This document shows positions 30,919 to 40,807 of a stretch of DNA of 64,000 bases, one piece after another. The stretch spans positions 434,001 through 498,000 of the forward strand of contig OZ025664.1 in the NCBI GenBank assembly GCA_964019335.1, given 5' to 3'. The notes under the pieces were generated by a model. That model searched no databases, was not told the origin of the DNA, and worked only from the letters and a program-made list of their open reading frames with translations. Both the position numbers and the translations under genes were made by a program. This DNA comes from Diplonema japonicum. Its lineage: Eukaryota; Euglenozoa; Diplonemea; Diplonemida; Diplonemidae. Within the stretch, counting starts at the first letter, position 1, and the number at the start of each line of letters is the position of its first letter.

Positions 30919-31788
30919 ATGTTGTTGGTAAAACGCGTTGTCCAAAAGCGTTTCGCCTCCAAGATCACCACTGGAGGCTACAAAAATAAAATTATGAACC
31001 AGGGCAGAGGTGGGCCGCTGACAAAGTGGTACGGGTGGAAGATCACCCCGGGTGGCATGGCAGAGACAGGATGGACAGTCTATAAAACCCAGGTGTCAAG
31101 CTTAGCTGTGGATGACGATGACGATGAAATGCCTTTCAATATTTACCCTGGGCTGAACACGGTAAGGGACCACTTGGGGTATATTAAGGCCACCGTCAAC
31201 GGGATTGTGAGGATTTCGAAACTGCCTGGGACGGAAGGTACCGGTGAGAAGGTGTTCGTGTGGATCGACCCGAACTTCACACAATTTTTCAAAAAGGAGT
31301 TTGAACGGCACCGGCACAGGGCGAACGGGAATGAATTTGTCGCCGATGAAATCGAGGATCGGTTTTTAAGAACCCCTAGATGGACGCGTAAGGAGGACAC
31401 AGAACAAGAGCTCCCTGACTGGCCGAAGAACCCAGTGTGGGATCATGTCGGCAAAAAAAATTATTCCATGCAGCCCTCCACGAAAAATATGAAAAAGGCA
31501 CTCACTGAACGGGAGCGGTATGAACAGGCAGACCAAGATATGTTCTACTCCCGTATGGCCAACCGAACCCGAAGCTACTCATTCGGCGGGATAAATTACG
31601 CCTATGAAAATGAAAGGCTTCAAGAAAAGCCCATCACAATCGATCACAATGGAGGGCACTCTTTCCACCGCCCCACCGTCGGCGGTCGCTCGGTAATCTA
31701 CGCAAAAGGACACGTCCGAAGCACACATAAGAAGGAGCGTTACAGGGTGTACCACGTCTCGGATATGTTTGGCACTTTCTGGGAATAG
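30919..31788 (+). CDS. MRPL27: Mitochondrial large-subunit ribosomal protein bL27-like, extended
   Basis: 289-residue protein. The start is basic and short (MLLVKRVVQKRFAS), as expected for a mitochondrial targeting peptide. Then ASKITTGGYKNK matches the bL27 start (ASK-x-x-GG-x-x-KN), followed by a Gly-rich segment with a WYGWKITPGG stretch, a KTQ in the position of the RQR segment, NIYPGLNTVRDHLGYIKATV matching the HPG-NVG-DHTLFA segment, and NGIVRIS matching the final strand. An acidic DDDDDE insert sits between. About 190 further residues have no counterpart in bacterial bL27 (about 85 residues); long extensions are common in protist mitoribosomes. The gene is intronless and the ATG follows an A-rich leader. 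The assignment rests on scattered conserved positions. Confidence 0.6.
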   Translation: MLLVKRVVQKRFASKITTGGYKNKIMNQGRGGPLTKWYGWKITPGGMAETGWTVYKTQVSSLAVDDDDDEMPFNIYPGLNTVRDHLGYIKATVNGIVRISKLPGTEGTGEKVFVWIDPNFTQFFKKEFERHRHRANGNEFVADEIEDRFLRTPRWTRKEDTEQELPDWPKNPVWDHVGKKNYSMQPSTKNMKKALTERERYEQADQDMFYSRMANRTRSYSFGGINYAYENERLQEKPITIDHNGGHSFHRPTVGGRSVIYAKGHVRSTHKKERYRVYHVSDMFGTFWE

Positions 31789-32024
31789 AAGAAAAAAGAG
31801 GAGGAAAAAGAGAATGGAGAGAGAGAGAGGAGTGTTATTATATAAGAGAGTGTTTTCTGTTTGGAGTGTGTTCCCCCCCTTTTTTTTTTGTATTAAATTA
31901 TAGCGCATTTAACGCAGATTTCCGACAAGGCTTTTGGTTTAGATGAGCCAGGGAGATCACAACCCATCTGTCAGGAGCGGGGGAGAGGGAAAGAGGGAGG
32001 GAGAAAATAAAATAAAATAAAAGA

Positions 32025-32474
32025 ATGCTAAAGCGAACGCTGATACGGTTGCCGTTCGTTGATGCAGCCCCCGACCCGCGGAGGGTGGCGTGCCACACTG
32101 CGGGGAACCGACCGTTGGGGAGACGGGGGGTGAAGGAGGGGAACTTCAGATTTACGAGGGATGACCTTGCGTACGAAATGCCCGGGTTCGCAGGGGGTGA
32201 TTCCAATATCTTCAACAGACACACAATGAAGCACCTGGGCAAGGCCAAGCCGCTGAAACAAAAGGTTCAATGCCCGTGGTGCCACACCTTCTTCCCATAC
32301 ACCTACGAGGAGTACAGACGGGACCCTGCGCTTCAGGATGAATATCAAAAACATGAGGACAGCCATGCCCCGCCGCCTGGGTGGGAACCCGATCCAAGAC
32401 CCATGAAGGGCAAGGGCGTCACTCAATACGATGCTCGGCACCGATTCGGGTGGATGCTTGGTGAGGAATGGTAA
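32025..32474 (+). CDS. Small basic protein with a Cys/His zinc-site pattern
   Basis: 149 residues starting [11 protein letters not shown], a plausible mitochondrial presequence. It contains CPWC and, about 25 residues later, H-E-D-S-H in a C-x2-C-xn-H-x4-H arrangement that could bind zinc. The C-terminal part ([12 protein letters not shown]) is aromatic and charged. It lies 236 bases after the bL27-like gene. A mitoribosomal or other mitochondrial role is possible from the presequence and neighbour only; I do not recognise the family. Confidence 0.6.
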   Translation: MLKRTLIRLPFVDAAPDPRRVACHTAGNRPLGRRGVKEGNFRFTRDDLAYEMPGFAGGDSNIFNRHTMKHLGKAKPLKQKVQCPWCHTFFPYTYEEYRRDPALQDEYQKHEDSHAPPPGWEPDPRPMKGKGVTQYDARHRFGWMLGEEW

Positions 32475-32595
32475 CAAAGAAACAGTGTTATTTTTTTCTT
32501 CTATTGCAGTGTTTTCTTTTTTTTTTTTTTTTGTTTTAATTTTTATGTCAATATACACTGAAAGAAATCAAGGGGGTGTTGGGGGGGGGGAGGCC

Positions 32596-34176
32596 ATGAT
32601 ATGCGAGGGCTGCAAGAAGAAGTTCGCGCTCACAGACCTCAAGCGGCACCTTGACGTGGTGGCGATCAATGTCCACGACCCGAAATTCTACGACCTTTGT
32701 CCCGACAAGGGCAAACTGCCGCAGAAGAGCATCGAAGAGTTCCTCCGCTTGCGACAGACCCCCATCGAGGAGCTCCCGAAAAACCCACAACGAGCGTCAA
32801 AAGGCGTATCCGACTCACTCCACTGGGACGTCCCTCAGGCCCGCACCTCTACCGTCGACACATCTCTTCTGGACTTCAAGCGCAAGGCAGCCTACGACCC
32901 TAACCAAACACTAGACGACACGTTGAAATGGCCCGATAGAAAAACCCAAGCACATATGAGAAAGACGCCCTTCCAACAGGCTATGGCAGAAGAAGACTTG
33001 TCGGATTCTTTGAAATGGGGGGGCGCCAGGGTGCGCCGTCCAAAGACTGCGTGGGAAAAAACTCAAACAGAATTAGAGCCCGAAGACGTTAAATGGGCCA
33101 CATCGCAGCGCAATGCAGGCCGCACCCAAAGGCAGATCAGAGTCGCGCAAGAAGACGAGCGCAACGATGCAAACCACGCTTTGAAGTCCGACAGAAAGCT
33201 CGACATCGGAAAGGCTGCACCCCGGAAGCATACCTTGCTGGAGAAGATGCAGGAGCGAGAACGGCAAGAGCGTGTTCAGGAACAGGATGCCACGACCAGC
33301 CGCAAGCAGCAGGCGGCCTCTCGCAAAGCCTCTCAACTGCACCTTGATATCAAACGTGCGGCCTCTATGCTGGAAACGCAGCAAACCCAACGGCGTGGGA
33401 CCACCCGCAAGACGTGCCCCCACTGCGCCTTCGCTTGGCAGGATAAGCATGGCAGCAACGAGTGTCCTAAGTGTATGAAGCCGCTGCAAAGAACACGTCC
33501 GAATGTCTTGAGGTCGGAGCACAACACCACTGTGCCTCAGGGTGGGGGTTTGGCACAATCGAGCGCAAGTCAGCAGTACCCAATGCAGCAGTTCTCCCCA
33601 CCACTGCACCCTAACCCGCAGGATTGGAGACAACACAAGCAATTCCAGCAGCAGCAACAACAGCAGCACGGGCAGCAGCTGCAACATCAACATCACCATC
33701 ATAGGACGCATGGTGCGCAGAGGCAACAGCAGGACCCGCAGCACCAGCACGAGTTGCAAGAGACGAGGAGGCAACAACACCACAATCGGGATCAATTGCA
33801 CCATCAGGAACAGCAGATGCAATTCCAGCACCAACACCAGCAACAACACCTACATCAGCATCAGCACCAGCATCAGCAGCACGGGCAGCAATATCCGTCG
33901 CCTGCCGGGTTTCCGCAAGAGCAGTCTTTTGGGCATTCGCAGCAATTCCCACAACAGCAAGAACAGTTCTATGCGACACTGCCACGGCAAAAGACATGCA
34001 CCGCATGCGGGCACCATGTGCGCAACATGCAAAAGACTCGATGTCCAAAGTGCCACCAGCTGCTCTCTGATGGTGTTAATAAGCGGCAGCTGAGACAGCA
34101 AAGAACCCGCACGAAGCTCGACAACGGAAGAAATACCCTGAAAAAAGGAAACACGGCAACCGGAGCATGGAAATGA
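32596..34176 (+). CDS. Zinc-finger protein with repeated LKW motif and Gln/His-rich region
   Basis: 526 residues. The N-terminus is a C2H2-like finger (C-x2-C-x11-H). Between about residues 70 and 165 a short motif recurs four times ([24 protein letters not shown]). A charged, helical region follows (about 170-270). A first zinc ribbon CPHC-x12-CPKC lies near 273, a long Gln/His-rich low-complexity tract covers about 330-460, and a second ribbon CTAC-x12-CPKC lies near 468. I chose ATG 32596 over the in-frame ATG at 32545 because 32545 lies inside or right at the end of the T-rich acceptor tract. The repeated LKW motif looks like a linear binding motif. Family not recognised; an RNA or protein scaffold is a guess. 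Confidence 0.7.
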   Translation: MICEGCKKKFALTDLKRHLDVVAINVHDPKFYDLCPDKGKLPQKSIEEFLRLRQTPIEELPKNPQRASKGVSDSLHWDVPQARTSTVDTSLLDFKRKAAYDPNQTLDDTLKWPDRKTQAHMRKTPFQQAMAEEDLSDSLKWGGARVRRPKTAWEKTQTELEPEDVKWATSQRNAGRTQRQIRVAQEDERNDANHALKSDRKLDIGKAAPRKHTLLEKMQERERQERVQEQDATTSRKQQAASRKASQLHLDIKRAASMLETQQTQRRGTTRKTCPHCAFAWQDKHGSNECPKCMKPLQRTRPNVLRSEHNTTVPQGGGLAQSSASQQYPMQQFSPPLHPNPQDWRQHKQFQQQQQQQHGQQLQHQHHHHRTHGAQRQQQDPQHQHELQETRRQQHHNRDQLHHQEQQMQFQHQHQQQHLHQHQHQHQQHGQQYPSPAGFPQEQSFGHSQQFPQQQEQFYATLPRQKTCTACGHHVRNMQKTRCPKCHQLLSDGVNKRQLRQQRTRTKLDNGRNTLKKGNTATGAWK

Positions 34177-34455
34177 GCCTCCCCCCGGCCTTCCGTGTCT
34201 TCCACGGCAACAACCTGTAATCACACCTGATAGATCTTTTTTTTTTTTTTTTTTTTTTTTTTTGTTTCCTTTTTACCACCTAAAACAAAAAGTTTCAGAT
34301 TTTCTTTTCCTTCAATTTGTTTTTTCTTTGTACCCCCAGTAGTGAAACAGTAATTTTGGAGTTTTTTTTTTTTTTTTTTCTTTCGAAAAAAAAAAAAAAA
34401 AAAAAAACGCACCGCAAAAAAAAAAAAAAAAAAAAAGGATACCTAGCATCTTAAA

Positions 34456-35415
34456 ATGTCGAAGTGGATCATCGAAGACCTTGAGGACGGGCTGAGGTTC
34501 TCCTACAAACTGAACAAAATCCTGTCGTCGACTCAGTCGGAGTTCCAGCAGGTTGATGTGTGCGAGACGGCGCCGTTCGGCAGGGTGCTGATCATCGACG
34601 GGTTGATCCAGAGCTCGCAGTTGGACGAGTACGTGTACCATGAGTCGCTTGTGCACCCTGCCATGCTGGCACACGCCACAGGCCCCAAGAGGGTGTTCAT
34701 CGGTGGCGGCGGCGAGGGCAGCACCGCAAGGGAGGTGCTGAGGCACAAGAGCGTCGAGAAGTGTGTGATGGTGGACATCGACGGTGCCGTCGTGGACTTC
34801 TGCAAGGAGCACCTTCCGGAGAACGCTGAGGCCTTCAAGGACTCCAGGCTGGAACTCATCATCGACGACTGCAAAATCCAGCTTGAGAAGGCTGAGGAGA
34901 AGTTCGACGTTATCATCATGGACCTTGACGACCCTCTTGAGGACGGTCCCTGCTACTGGCTGTACTGCAAGGAGTTCTACGAGATGTGCAAGTCGAAATT
35001 GAACCCTGGTGGTATCCTTGTGACACAAGCGTCCGGTGCCGGTGTGAAGCAGCACCACCAGGTGTTCGCTCCTGTGTACAACACCCTCAAGCAGGTCTTC
35101 CCTGCCGTTAAGGGTTACAACCAGGCCGTGTACTCCTTCGCTGACGAATGGGGTTTCGTCATTGGGTACTCGGACGAGGCCTGCGCCAAGGTCGATGAGG
35201 AGACCATCAACAAGCGCATTGCCGAGCGTATCACCGGTGAACTTGAGTTCCTTGACGGTGAGTCCTACACTGGTCTCTTCTCCCTCTCCAAGAAGGTCAG
35301 GAAGACCCTCAGCGAGGAATCCCGCGTCCTGTCCAAGGACGCCCCTGCTATTTTCCTCTCCCACATGACCGGTGTCTCCAACTACACCAAGGAATCCACC
35401 AGCACCAAGCAGTAG
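34456..35415 (+). CDS. ACL5: Thermospermine/spermine synthase, ACL5-like
   Basis: 319 residues, intronless. This aminopropyltransferase transfers an aminopropyl group from decarboxylated S-adenosylmethionine to a polyamine. The N-terminal beta-hairpin region reads FSYKLNKILSSTQSEFQQVD, followed by the substrate loop YVYHESLVHP. The nucleoside-binding loop is GGGEGSTAREVLRH (about residue 83), the acidic residue that holds the ribose is in VDIDGAVVDF (about 106), and the catalytic Asp region is DLDDPLEDGPCYWLY (about 154). The D-P-x-x-x-GPC-x-x-LY block and the YNT(L/M)KQVF-x-x-VK-x-Y block are typical of the ACL5 branch, not of ordinary spermidine synthase (which has D-S-S-D-P). Cytosolic; no targeting signal. 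Product (thermospermine or spermine) cannot be settled from sequence. Confidence 0.85.
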   Translation: MSKWIIEDLEDGLRFSYKLNKILSSTQSEFQQVDVCETAPFGRVLIIDGLIQSSQLDEYVYHESLVHPAMLAHATGPKRVFIGGGGEGSTAREVLRHKSVEKCVMVDIDGAVVDFCKEHLPENAEAFKDSRLELIIDDCKIQLEKAEEKFDVIIMDLDDPLEDGPCYWLYCKEFYEMCKSKLNPGGILVTQASGAGVKQHHQVFAPVYNTLKQVFPAVKGYNQAVYSFADEWGFVIGYSDEACAKVDEETINKRIAERITGELEFLDGESYTGLFSLSKKVRKTLSEESRVLSKDAPAIFLSHMTGVSNYTKESTSTKQ

Positions 35416-35708
35416 GCTGCTTCTTTTTTTTTTTGATACCTCTCTTTTTACTTTCCCCCCCCCCCCATTTTTTTTTTGCGTTAAAACGTCGGCCAAAAGA
35501 AAAAAGTTTTTTTTTTTTTGTTAAGTCCGGTTTGTTTGGCGGAAGTGTCAGTTTTCTTTTTTTTTTTTTTTTTTTTTTCTCCATCATATATTTTTTTTTA
35601 TTTTTATTCTCCATTATTTTTTTCTATAAAAAAAATTGCACGTGTTCTCAAAAAAAAAAAATCTCTCAGGGGCGTGGCAACAAAAAAAAAAAAGAAGAAA
35701 AAAATACC

Positions 35709-35836
35709 ATGGCAGATAGGTCGAAAAGGGCAAGTAAGCACCCTTATGCAAATGTAAACTCTTCGAAGCCGAAGGACTATTATGATTATGAGAATTTTCC
35801 CATTTGCTGGAACCCGCAGGACTCTTACGAGGTATT

Positions 35837-35871
<35 letters not shown>

Positions 35872-36535
35872 CCACCCCCACTTTTTTTTTTTTCATTTTT
35901 TTCCACCTTACAGGTCGTGAAAAAAATTGGCAGAGGTAAGTACTCTGAAGTGTTCGAAGGGGTCAACGTGAATAATGATGAAAAGTGTGTTATAAAAGTG
36001 CTGAAGCCTGTGAAAAAAATGAAGATCAAACGGGAAATCAAGATTTTGCAGAACCTCTGTGGGGGGACAAATATCATCAAGCTTCTGGATGTGGTGCGGG
36101 ACCCGCTTTCCAAGACACCAGCCCTCATCTTTGAGCATGTGAACAACATTGATTTCAGGACCCTCTACCCGACCCTCTCCGACCTCGATATCAGGTACTA
36201 CATCAACGAATTACTGAAGGCCTTGGATTTCTGCCACTCCATGGGGATTACCCATCGAGATGTGAAGCCGCAAAATGTTATGATTGACCACGAGAAACGT
36301 GTCCTTAGGTTGATCGACTGGGGTCTGGCCGAATTTTTCCATCAAGGTCAGGAGTACAATGTCCGTGTTGCGTCCAGGTACTTCAAGGGGCCTGAGCTAT
36401 TGGTCGATTTCCACGAATATGACTATCTGCTCGATATGTGGTCTTTGGGGTGCATGTTTGCCGCCATGATTTTCCGCAAGGAGCCGTTTTTCCACGGTCA
36501 TGACAATTATGACCAGTTAGTCAAAATTGTATGGG

Positions 36536-36573
<38 letters not shown>

Positions 36574-36896
36574 CCCACAGAGCAAAGTCCTCGGGACGGA
36601 TGAGATGTACAGCTACCTTGACAAATACAACATTGAGCTTTCTCCTCATTACGACGGAATTCTGCAGCACCACCCGAGGAAGCCCTGGAAGCATTTCATC
36701 AACAAGGTTGTTTTTTTTTTGGGGGGGGGGGGAAATATTCGTTTTTTATTTACAGGACAACCAAACTCTTGCTACTCCCGATGCGCTTGATTTCCTCGAT
36801 AAATTGTTGGTTTACGACCAGCAGCTCCGGATGGACGCTACAACGGCCATGAAACATGCGTACCTGGACCCCGTTAGGAGCGAGGCACAGAGTTAG
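35709..36896 (+). CDS. CK2A: Casein kinase 2 catalytic subunit alpha
   Basis: Four exons: 35709-35831, 35914-36528, 36581-36706, 36756-36896, giving 334 residues (family usual 330-390). It is a constitutively active acidophilic Ser/Thr kinase. Motifs in order: glycine loop [11 protein letters not shown], catalytic lysine in CVIKVLKPV, the basic [12 protein letters not shown] helix that binds substrate and the beta subunit, [12 protein letters not shown] catalytic loop, the CK2 hallmark DWG (LIDWGLAEF) in place of DFG, and [16 protein letters not shown]. Exon joins restore [20 protein letters not shown] and INK/DNQT, so all splice sites are set by family conservation. Introns are 82, 52 and 49 nt; the first two carry long A runs near their 5' ends. 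No beta subunit is seen in the window. Confidence 0.95.
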
Positions 36897-37876
36897 AAGA
36901 AAGGAAAAAAAAAAAAAAAAAAAAAAAAAAAGTGTTTCCTCTTTTTTTTTTGTTGTTTTAATTTTTCACACACACCATTTTTTTTTTTTTCCCCTTTCCC
37001 AATATATTTTTTTTCTTGCCTTTTTTTTTGAGATGAGGTGGGGGAAGGATTTATAAGAAAAAAAACAAATCATTTTGAAAAAAAAAAAGAAAAAGGAAGA
37101 AGAGGAGTTGTTGGGGGGGGGGGGGTCCGGTATTTTTTCCTAAAATAAAAGGCTTTAAATAATTGGGAGGATAAAAAAGACTTTCAAAAAAAAAAAGTGT
37201 GTATATTTCCCCCCCCCCCCCTTCCCTCCCACCAGACCCCTTTGTTCTTAGATAAAACCTTAAGTCGTTTTTTTTTCCCCTTTTTTTTCCCCCTTCTTTT
37301 TTTTAAACAATACCGTTGTCCAACTCAAACTGTACAGCAGCGCAAATGAGTAAGTATTTTATTTCTTCTTTTCTTTTTTAACGTAAGATATCGTCCCCGC
37401 AAACCACAAAACAACAAAAATTACGGACAATTTGGGTAGAACGTGTTGCCGTTTTCCCAACTTAATGGTAAAAGTTTTTTTTTTTTTTATCCAAACAGGG
37501 GGGGAAAAAAATACCCCAGCTTGTGAGCTGACAAGATTTGAATGCTTTTTTTTTTCTTTTTTTTTTTCTCAAGTGATTATTGCTTTTGTTTTGTTAGTCA
37601 AAAAAAAGAAGGAAACAAAAAAGAGAAAAAAAAGAGAGAGAAGTCTGCGTACCACGTAGTGTAAGTTTTCCCCCCCCCCCTTTTTTTCATTTCATAACAT
37701 CTCTGCAGTTTCTTTTTTTTTTTGTGAAAAACCATTTTTTTATTCTTTTTTTCTTCTTCATTCATTTATTCAATTTTTCTTTTTTTTTTTTTTCTGTCCA
37801 CTTTACCTCCACTTACCGCGGTTTCGTGGGGCTATATAAAAAAAAAAAAAAAGAAAAGAGAGAGAGAAAAAAAAAA
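36897..37876. other. Intergenic region, homopolymer-rich
   Basis: About 980 bases of A, T, C and G runs (C run near 37210, G run near 37120) without a credible open frame. It ends in a T/C tract, then CTATATAAAA and a purine-rich leader just before the OSTC start codon. The TATA-like string lies within 35 bases of the ATG, which is too close for a normal TATA box plus leader unless the leader is very short. Confidence 0.5.
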
Positions 37877-38213
37877 ATGATAGAAAGCTACTTCCGAGTC
37901 CCACCTATAAAATTGAAACAGCCTGATCTGTCTTGGAGACCAGAAATGTGGCTGGTACAAGCAGGGCTCCTCTTCGCCTTTTGGCTGATCACCAGTGGCA
38001 TTGTGTACGACATGATCAACGAGCCTCCTGCAGTGGGCACTACCGACGGCCCAGGAGGGAGAAAGGTTCCTCAGGGCGTCATGGACCGAATGCAAGGGCA
38101 GTATTTCATAGAAGGGTTGACCGGAGGTTTCTACTACACTATGGGTGGGTCAGGATGCATTTTGGCTCATTACAGCCTCACAGCTCCTTGGGCCCTTAAG
38201 AAAAGAGTATGCG

Positions 38214-38246
<33 letters not shown>

Positions 38247-39891
38247 ACTATTTATTAAATAAAAATCAGATTACCTGATTTTTACGAGGAATTTTTTTTT
38301 TCACTTGAAATTCAAAAAAAACGAGTGAAAAAAGAAATTCCGAGTAAAAATCTGGCTGATTTTTATTTAATATGATATTTTATTTAATTTTTGTAAAGTT
38401 AAATGAGGAAATTTCGGACACTGTGAACCCTACATGTTCACTTCTGAGAAATGTTCACACTGATGTCAAAACTAAGCCTGATTGCCTGAGAAGGCGATGT
38501 CAAATTGACAGAATTCTGTAGGTTTTGTGTAATTTGTGTCGGCACTTGATCATCGCTCTTCAGAAACTGCTGGTTTTGTGCGGGGGCTTGATCAGGTCTG
38601 ACTTCCAGCCAAAACAGCAGGTTCCTTCATCAACAAGGTATTGTGCAAAAGAACGCCTGTATGCATGGCCAGTGTAATTTTCGGCATTTGCCGGCCTCAG
38701 GTGTGATGCTTGGTGGCCAGGAAACGTGGTAAAGTGTGTTTATGCCTCTTTTGCCTCGGATGCCTGACTGTTTTTTGCCTCAGATACCTGACTGTGGTTT
38801 GGGTTGGTTTGGGTTTCGTCTCATATTTTGCGAGGCGATTAATAATGTATGTGTCGAGCGACGTTTGTAAAAGCGCAACATGCTGTTGCTTAGAGCTTGG
38901 ATACGGCCATACTCTGGTGAATGCACCCCATCCCGCCTGATTTGGGAAGTTAAGCACCAGCAGGCCAGGTTAGTACTGCGGTGAGTGATCACGTGGGAAG
39001 CCCTGGTGCTGTATCCTCCAAACTTTTGGGCTAGCCTTCGGGCTAGTGGTAGTCTGGCCGGCTACCAATCCCCAAGGCCCGGGGTCGATTCCCTCCTCTC
39101 GGTATCTTTCGGGGAGTCGACCCGTGATCTCTTCCTCTCACATCATCTCCAACGCCAACATTCGGCTCCGGGCGGGGCCAACAAATCCTTCCACGGTGGA
39201 ATAACGCAGAAGGCGGCTCGATCCGTAAGTGACCACTGGCCTCTAGGCAACCAGTTAAAAACAGAACCGTCCCCCGTAGGGATGGGCAGTAAAGGAACAC
39301 TATGGCAGGAGAACCAGGGTTTCCGATACAAGTGCACTTATAGCAAAAAAAAAAAAAAAAAAAAAAAACTGTTGCTTAGTGGTAGCTCAGTGGTCATGTC
39401 GTCGCACTCGTCTCCTGGAGACGCCAGATCAAATCCTGGACCCTGAACTTTTTTCGATAAAATCGGGGTCAAAAAAACGGTCCCTCGGGGCTTGAACCCT
39501 CGACCCCTGAAACAGTGGCCGAGGATCCTGACCTACGGCGGTGTCAGCGGCCACCAGATGCAAAAAATGAAGACGAATGCCGAAAAAGCCGCTGCTCAGA
39601 GTAAAAATCAGATTTTACTTTATTTTTACGGCACTTTTTTAAGCCAAATTCGGCCTATTACTTTATTTTTATTCTTCACTTTATTTTTACTCGTGAACGA
39701 TAAAGTGATTTCTGATTTTTATGGCTCTTTAGGAATTTCCTCATGTAACTTTACAGAATTAAATAAAAAAAAAAAAAAAAAAACAGAGCATCGCCCTCGG
39801 GACTGCATTCGCTCTTGTGATCCTTGCAAAATTCGGGACCAATATGTTCTGGTCCATCAAAATGCCTGGCTACCGTCCGACTATGTTTTAA
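37877..39891 (+). CDS. OSTC: Oligosaccharyltransferase subunit OSTC, split by a 1.58-kb intron
   Basis: Two exons, 37877-38206 and 39787-39891, give a 144-residue membrane protein (human OSTC 149). OSTC is a small ER subunit of the complex that transfers N-glycans to nascent proteins. Exon 1 shows SYFRVPPIKL, a first membrane helix (about residues 26-48), GIVYDMINEPPAVG, GQYFIEGLTGGF and YTMGGSGCIL, all in family order. Exon 2 supplies the missing last helix and the family ending KMPGY. The frame joins in phase 0 (LKKR/SIALGTAF). The donor is GTATGC and the acceptor is AAACAG after a short A run. Without exon 2 the protein would lack its third helix. The intron is some 20 times longer than any other here and carries a 5S-headed SINE, fold-back repeats and a tRNA-like segment. 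Confidence 0.9.
38251..38374. repeat. Fold-back repeat inside the OSTC intron
   Basis: An imperfect inverted repeat with arms of about 50 bases: 38251-38304 (starting TTATTAAATAAAAATCAG) and 38324-38374 (ending CTGATTTTTATTTAATAT), separated by about 20 bases. The arms are roughly 85% complementary and keep a CGAGGAATTT/AAATTCCGAG pairing. It begins shortly after the intron donor and its A run. Probably a fold-back or MITE-like insertion. Confidence 0.65.
38894..39368 (+). mobile_element. 5S rRNA-headed SINE with poly(A) tail and target-site duplication
   Basis: A 475-bp insert begins with a full 5S rRNA-like sequence, continues into a body with a tRNA-like stretch (CTAGTGGTAGTCTGGC near 39044, GGGGTCGATTCCC near 39081), and ends in 24 A (39345-39368). 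It is flanked by a perfect 11-bp direct repeat, CTGTTGCTTAG, at 38883-38893 and 39369-39379. A poly(A) tail plus a short exact duplication is the signature of LINE-driven retroposition; 5S-headed SINEs (SINE3 type) are known from some animals. The 5S head supplies an internal Pol III promoter. No other copy is in the window. Confidence 0.75.
38899..39018 (+). rRNA. 5S rRNA sequence, probably the SINE head and not the genomic 5S locus
   Basis: About 120 bases with complete 5S layout. The closing helix pairs GGATAC (38899-38904) with GTATCC (39011-39016). Typical elements are GGCCATAC near the 5' end, AATGCACC, GATTTGGGAAGTTAAGC (A box of the internal promoter), GGTTAGTACTGCGGTGAG and GATCACGTGGGAA (C box), and GGTGCTGTATCC at the 3' end. 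A TTTT at 39023-39026 could stop Pol III. The AATGCACC and GTTAAGC style recalls kinetoplastid 5S, from memory. It sits in an intron, on the sense strand, within a retroposed element, so it is likely a retrocopy, though still possibly transcribed. Confidence 0.85.
39378..39446 (+). repeat. tRNA-like segment after the SINE
   Basis: AGTGGTAGCTCAGTGGTCA (A-box type), a GTCTCCTGGAGAC palindrome, and GCCAGATCAAATCCTGG (T-arm-like stem and B-box-like loop) follow in the order of a tRNA. The anticodon arm is not a normal 17-base arm and no acceptor stem closes, so it is a tRNA-derived repeat, not a working tRNA. The 5S SINE is inserted at its 5' edge. Confidence 0.45.
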
Positions 39892-40082
39892 TTAAACGGC
39901 AGTGTGTACCCCTCCTTTTTTTTTTTTTTTTTTTTTTTAATAGTTTCCACGTCTTTTTTTTATTATTATTATTATTTTTTTTTTTAATTTCCATAGCGCC
40001 CGGGAAAAAAAAAAAGAAAGGAAAACGGGGGAAAAAGAAAAATTTAAAAAAAAAAAAAAAAAAGACAAAAAAAAAAAAGAAA

Positions 40083-40760
40083 ATGGGCCAGGGCAGCACG
40101 AAGGATATAGGAGCCGAGCTGGTTCAAGTACGCTGCGAAGGCAGACCGGATCTGGTGGGGGTGTACAGCAAGAGGGGCCAAGAAAAAGAAATTCTTATAT
40201 TCAAATCGAAAGGAGAGAAAATAGGAGTACAGTTCAACATCGATGGGGTGGTACGAGGGGTGGAATCCGGCTCACCAGGTGATAAAGCCGGCCTCGCAAA
40301 CTGCATCGGCGACACTATACTGAATAAGGAAATAATAGACCTCTCTTTAAACGACGAAACCGTTTGCCTGAAACTCAAAGAAGAGGACCCATCTGCAAAC
40401 TATTACCCAGTATGGAAGAAGGGAAACTTCCATATCTACTCCACCAAAGAAGGCAAATGGATGTTAACAGACTCCAAGGAAGGCATCACCAAATCCAGCG
40501 GGTACGCCATGACAACCCTTCACAGCGAAAGTCCCCCTACCGAAATACCTGAGTGGCACACCTACAACAGGAGCAAAGCACAGTGGGAAGTTGACAGATC
40601 TTTCGCGGTGTGGGAGCTGACAATGCCCACATTTAAAATAGGCCAGCTGGTGGAGTTCAAGCCCTCAGTTGCTTCTCAAGAAGACGCCTACCAGCCTGGT
40701 ATTATAACAGCAACGAAGACTCCTGAAGAGGTCATGCAAGGGGCACACCAATATGGTATG

Positions 40761-40807
<47 letters not shown>

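Larger units (their letters stand above)
38381..39765. repeat. Distant inverted pair near both ends of the OSTC intron
   Basis: TATTTAATTTTTGTAAAGTT with ATGAGGAAATT at 38381-38413 is nearly the reverse complement of 39734-39765 (AATTTCCTCATGTAACTTTA and on). The two arms lie about 175 bases from the donor and 20 bases from the acceptor, so pairing in the transcript would bring the splice sites close. They may instead be the ends of one composite element or two insertions in opposite directions. Related GAGTAAAAATCAGA and TCTGATTTTTA strings also occur in the right arm region 39598-39722. Confidence 0.55.

Noticed and set aside
37800-37876. TATA box (CTATATAAAA) as OSTC promoter
   Set aside because: It is within 35 bases of the ATG and lies in a low-complexity tract that produces such strings by chance.
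38899-39018. Ordinary chromosomal 5S rRNA gene
   Set aside because: Not fully excluded, but the 11-bp duplication, poly(A) tail and intronic site favour a retroposed copy.
39378-39446. Functional tRNA gene
   Set aside because: The anticodon arm is too short and no acceptor stem forms; only A-box and T-arm-like parts are present.
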